From assembly GCF_014905175.1 (NCBI RefSeq), contig NC_057788.1, forward strand, positions 22,042,154-22,106,153: DNA of 64,000 bases, written 5' to 3'. Positions 59,436 through 64,000 of this stretch are shown in pieces. The translations under genes and the position numbers were made by a program. The notes beneath the pieces were generated by a model that saw only the letters and a program-made list of their open reading frames with translations, searched no databases and was not told the origin of the DNA. The DNA comes from Aphidius gifuensis (taxonomy: Eukaryota; Arthropoda; Insecta; Hymenoptera; Braconidae). Numbering within the stretch: the first letter of the stretch is position 1; each line of letters begins with the position of its first letter.

Positions 59436-60070
59436 TTTCTCGTCTCACAAACTCCCCCATTTTTTTTTCCCTTGTACCGCCTTCGTATGAGTTGAGGGTG
59501 AATCACCTTTCAAACTATACATGTACATATATAGTAAACAAGAATTTTTTTAATAAATATAAAAAATTAATTTACAGATAAATTTAAAATTTATTTTTTT
59601 TTATGAGTAAAATAATATTTACATATACTCTACTTTAATTTAAGCATCATTTATTTTTGTAATTTTTATGAAAAAAAATACAAACACGTTTTATAAAATA
59701 TAATAAATAATTGCTGTATTTTTTTTTTTGTTTTTTTTTTTTTTCTTTCGTTATTTTTTTAATGAAGATGTTTTAGTTTTTTTGTGAAATATAAATTTAT
59801 AAAGAAAAATTATTATTGGTAACTGAGACTATACGGAAAATCAATAATATCGCTTGGGCGTAATAATAAAAAGGGTCACAATCCCCCCACACAATTTTTT
59901 TACACTCCATTTTTACGCTTTATCGTGTAACATATTCGTGCCACCCTTTTTTTTCCTTACTTTTTTGTCGCGCATACTATTCTTTTGAATATACGCATAT
60001 AAAAACTATAATACACTACGTAAAACGCCTTTTTGCAATATGACGCAATGTCCAGCCTTTTAATAATTTA
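59436..60070. other. AT-rich sequence with two small GC patches
   Basis: Patches lie at about 59,440-59,510 and 59,865-60,060. Neither is open or structured in a way I can name. Confidence 0.45.
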
Positions 60071-61895
60071 TGTCTCTAATACACTGTGTATTTTTTTTTT
60101 TTATTATTTATTATTAAAAAATTTTCTTTTCATTTTTTAGTAATATTAAAAGTTTTCTTTTTAATTAAAAAATTTGTTATATAATAATTTATAACACCAA
60201 TTTCGATATAAACAGCGACCTAATTTCCGGACGTCATTTTCCTGTCGATATAAATATTTATTAAAAATAATTTATAAAACGTAAAAATAAAAAAATAAAT
60301 AGCATCATGATAAAAGAAGAAATGAAGAAATCTGCGTTATTCTTTTTTTTTCATCCCTATAAAATATCGACCCCTTTAGCAAAAAGACTGTACGTATATA
60401 TATATTTTTTTTTTTTAAATTCTTTTTCTGTCTTGAGCATTACCTTCTAATTTTACGTATACCAAGGGCTGAAGGCAATTCTAGAGAGAACAAAATATTT
60501 TTAAAGATCAATCTATCTTCAAAATATTCACCCCTCGATCATCCTATCGTAGTCACAAAACCCCTTTTTTCCATCAGTATAAAATAAAAAATGAGATGAA
60601 GCAATGGAAGAGTAGGGTCATGAGCTGACAGTCAAGGGTCCAAAGAAATGAAAAGGGTTGTAAATTTCTTTTCCTACTAAGACTTATGCTTTGAGTAAAC
60701 ATAAAAAACAAAAAAATATACTCCAAGCAACTAAGGACTGTTAGTAAAGGGGTAAAAAAATTGTAAGCAAAAATACTATAGCCTCCAAAAGCACATATAT
60801 ATATATTGTCTCAACCAATCAAGAAATGTGGCATCCGTTTACAATTAATTATTGGCAAGCAAGAAAATATTATCAAATAACACAAAAAAAAAAAAATTTA
60901 AAATTATCCATATTTCAAACTCATGTTATTGACCTTACTGGTAGACACTAAAATACACACGACATGTGAGATATTTGAAATCACTGCCATTGCATAATGT
61001 TCGAGAATAGTATAGAGTTTGAAAACAGTAGATTTTTAATCCAGGAGTGTTTGCATTAAAAGCTCTAGAGCCGTTTTCATTATTCATATACGCACAGATA
61101 TATATTTTTTATATCTAATATAAACAAACTATTATTGGTGAATTTAAAAAATTATTTGTCGATTGTTTATAGAATTGTATAAACATAGAAACGATTTTCG
61201 TGCTGAATATTAAGCTATGAAAATTATTGTTTTGTTTTATTTTCAGTGTGTTTGTATAAAATACAAATAAATAAATAAAATATTTATCTTAAAATATTTT
61301 GTAGAGTATAAGTAAAACGAAGGTTAATGATTTATCACGACATAGAGTATAAACAGTGTCACCTTTAAACTAATTTTGCCCTATATATATAGTTAAATTA
61401 TTTGACCCGGAGTTGAAAAGTTTTGAACTCAATATGACCGAGTATTGTACCAATGATCTTGGAGCTAGATGTTTTTTCTTTTCAACTGTAATAGTAAATG
61501 CAAAAAAAAAGTACATACGAAAATAATAAAAATTAATCAAACAATTATCATGACACCTGTTATGTATAATATATATCTATATTCATCGAGAGCTTTCGTG
61601 TATATATTCTACTGGACAATTTTCTTCATAATGAAAATTAAAATGGAAACTGATCAAGTGTCAGCAATCCGATTAAAATATAATTTTTTTCTAGATACTG
61701 TCTCAATTAAAACATTGAATTGATTGATTCATTAAAAAGACTCGAAGGAAAAGGTGCAAGCAATAGTCCAAGAGGAAAAGTAATGAGATGAGTCGTTGAA
61801 AAGATAGCGTTAAAAAATGGAAAAAGATAAAAAGTATATAAAAAATACTATGTCTCTAAAAAAGACAAAAAAAAAAGAAAGCCGTTTGTTTAATA
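60071..61895. other. AT-rich stretch with a chance frame
   Basis: The plus opening 61,469-61,723 has no domain. A patch at about 60,460-60,660 is balanced. No gene is supported. Confidence 0.5.
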
Positions 61896-62200
61896 ACGAA
61901 AAAGCCCGGCTAGTGGAGTAAAGTTAGGTATAACAGAAATGAAAACGAAATTAATTATAAAACTGTTTGAGACATGGCTTCCATTGGTATAGAAAAGCAT
62001 ATAGCCCCCCTCTTTTTACCCCTCAATTTTTATCTCTCACCCCCGCCAACCCTCTCGCCCCTTTTTTTTCCACTGTTTTTTTTTTATCACCGTCTCTCTT
62101 ATTGATGTAGAGAATGGACGTCGAAATATCGCGCGCCCAAGAATGGACCCATCAGTATATATAGAAAAGCCTTAGGTGATCAGTTTTGAACCTGAAATTT
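61896..62200. other. GC-richer island 26
   Basis: It contains CCCCCGCCAACCCTCTCGCC near 62,040 and ATCGCGCGCCC near 62,128, with T-runs between. No open frame is present. Confidence 0.45.
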
Positions 62201-63351
62201 TCTTAATTAAAAATCTACAGACTTTACTTTCAATTAAATAGGTTACAGCTGTATAACGAGACAAAAGTAACACTCAAATAATTTCTATCAGTGTGCTAAA
62301 TGTATATAAGTAACTGTATCATATCTCAGAATAGAAAAAAATAAAACAGTAAAAAATAAATAAATCAATACATCGCTGAATATATTTTTTAAAAAAAATA
62401 AAAACCATGCGGGTTTAACCACCACGCAGAATTTGTCGGATGGAAAACTCAATTTATTCTTCTATATTATATATTGCATTCCCCCCACTTATCATTCTTT
62501 TGTTCTTTTTCTTCTACACTCTTAAAATTTCAGTACGAAAATTTTATTATTACACCAGCAATCTACCCTCCTCGTTAGCAGATAAGCTAGCGACTTTTCT
62601 GTGCCCCGGTATATACATCCTCTCCAGTTATTTTTTATATTTTAAATTACTACATGGTTCAATGACTGTGTATCTTTTTTTTCATTTAATTTGGATATAT
62701 TGTATATATAGCAATAGCAACAAAAATACAATTGTTATAAAAATTTTATAAAGAATGAAAAATAAAAAAAAAAAATCAAAATCTTTTTAATTCGATCTTC
62801 GCTGACCATCTTGACCATGCAAACATATAATAATCATTGAGAATTATTTGTCGGTCGTTATGCAGCTGTGTATGTGTATATAGTAGTTGCATTTATGTTG
62901 TCCATATGTTGATTCAATGTTAAATGTGTGTGAGTACACATATCGAGGTTTCAGAAAATCCAACGATACATCTTAACCCGCCCCACTTATATTGCCCAAA
63001 ATACTGTGTGTACTGTATGGTTACTTTTTGACCTAACATCTGGAAGAAGAGCATTTGAGACAGACAAAAAGTCAGTACTTGGAAAAAATAAATAAATGGA
63101 TAAAGGTAAAAATGGATTGAATAAAAAAATTCAAACAACTTTGTGATATTTTTTTAAATCTGAATTTTGTATAAAGGAAAAATTGTCCTAGTTTTATTTA
63201 TTTTTTTTTATATATAATGATATATATTTAGCATATATGGTTATTATGAAAACTTTCTCTGTTCTTTTGTGTAAAAAAAAAAAAAGAAATTTTGATTTTA
63301 TATATGTTAAATTATAAAGTTGACAATAAAATAAATAATATATATTTCCAG
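62201..63351. other. AT-rich non-coding stretch
   Basis: A plus opening of 103 codons (62,440-62,751) starts at ATG/GTG-type codons. It is hydrophobic and contains a patch of balanced sequence (62,570-62,630), but no family is recognised and no splice borders are convincing. The minus opening at 62,920-63,138 is similar. Neither is called. Confidence 0.45.
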
Positions 63352-63541
63352 ACACGGTATGACCAGATGTTTCAAGTTTAAAAAGTGCGAAAGAATAAAA
63401 AAAATTTTTAAAATAACAGTGATGAAGAAGGCTTTTGCCAATTTGTTCATTTTCGACCACAATGAAGATCTGTGGTTTTTAGCTGGGCATTCACGAATGA
63501 ATTGGCCGCAGATTGAGCATGAAAAAAGAGCACGGGAGTAA
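63352..63541 (+). CDS. Unrecognised short frame after a possible splice acceptor
   Basis: TATATATTTCCAG ends at 63,351 and is a possible acceptor. An ATG at 63,359 opens a frame of 60 codons that stops at TAA, 63,539-63,541. A second acceptor-like AAAATAACAG lies at about 63,410-63,419, just before an internal ATG. From that Met on, the translation (MKKAFANLFIFDHNEDLWFL and a His/Arg/Glu-rich end) has balanced amino-acid use, unlike the low-complexity frames elsewhere. It has no domain I know and no AATAAA close downstream. It may be a terminal exon, a small gene or chance. Confidence 0.2.
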
Positions 63542-64000
63542 AAGTTTTCATTGGAATTTTTGTTTTCATTCGATTAAAACTACTACCCTTTTTCAGTCGA
63601 TAGAAAGTTATACATATAACAATTGTGCTCATTGAGTATTCTTCGCTATTCCAGTTTTACATAATTATTTTCTCAACATTTTCTTTACTTTTGTAGATTT
63701 TTTTTTTTTATAAAAATATATAAATTTAATAGTAAAATAGTACTGATATTTAAAAAAGCATATTATTCTAAGTTAAAAATATTGAACGCATATCTAAAGA
63801 CTAGAGTCAATCTAAGGACTGTAGTCTATTGAAAACTCCCAATATATTTTCTAATATTGCACACAATTCTTGACAATATATTTTATAAATATTTCATTTA
63901 AATATATATCTCAAAAATATCTTAAACATTTGTTTCATACTTGCTCTCTATTTGTTCATATTTACTATAATTTTTTTTTCATGTCAACATTCATAAACAA
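63542..64000. other. AT-rich non-coding stretch to the window end
   Basis: Nothing is supported. Confidence 0.55.

Noticed and set aside
1..64000. tRNA, rRNA or known microRNA genes
   Set aside because: I looked for tRNA B-box-like words and for familiar insect microRNA sequences and saw none. A tRNAscan or Rfam search would be decisive.

Overview
This window is a strongly AT-rich eukaryotic sequence. It has long A/T homopolymers, (TA)n tracts, scattered microsatellites and no dense reading frames. I find no intact protein-coding gene, no rRNA or tRNA, no CRISPR array and no bacterial operon structure. The base composition, the splice-like exon borders and two fragments resembling insect odorant receptors suggest an insect, perhaps a parasitoid hymenopteran. 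That identification is inference and of low confidence. The window reads as a gene desert or as very long intron and intergenic DNA.

From 1 to 42,500, AT-rich filler alternates with about twenty short islands (roughly 150 to 700 bp) of higher GC, often with one strand purine-rich. Within this part I find: an odorant-receptor-like C-terminal fragment (6,011-6,400); an imperfect inverted-repeat element (about 6,715-7,240); two similar exon-like segments 19 kb apart, both framed by a splice acceptor and the same donor (13,393-13,432 and 32,847-32,918); a cluster of nested hairpins ending in a T-run (26,312-26,421); a diverged dispersed duplication (28,322-28,480 and 31,228-31,430); an odorant-receptor-like N-terminal fragment (41,593-41,889); and a small secreted-peptide-like frame with one internal stop (42,114-42,302).

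The most distinctive structure is a composite tandem array of about 5.1 kb at 42,560-47,660. Its core is sixteen units with a 143-bp period. On both sides lie forward units of a related 122-bp type, and at both outer edges there are older copies in inverted orientation. The whole array is therefore bounded by inverted repeats, like a foldback element. The left 122-bp block is interrupted by a 380-bp segment that is a near copy of unique sequence at 48,090-48,463, just outside the right end. This suggests template switching or an unusual mobile or satellite unit.

From 48,500 to 64,000 the AT-rich filler continues, with a CpG-rich island (52,060-52,425), a repeat-like segment starting with a terminal-repeat-like motif (52,792-53,060), more GC islands, and a short unrecognised open frame after a possible splice acceptor (63,352-63,541).

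No set of genes here works together in a pathway that I can see. The value of the window lies in its repeat architecture, its candidate exons and its candidate regulatory islands.
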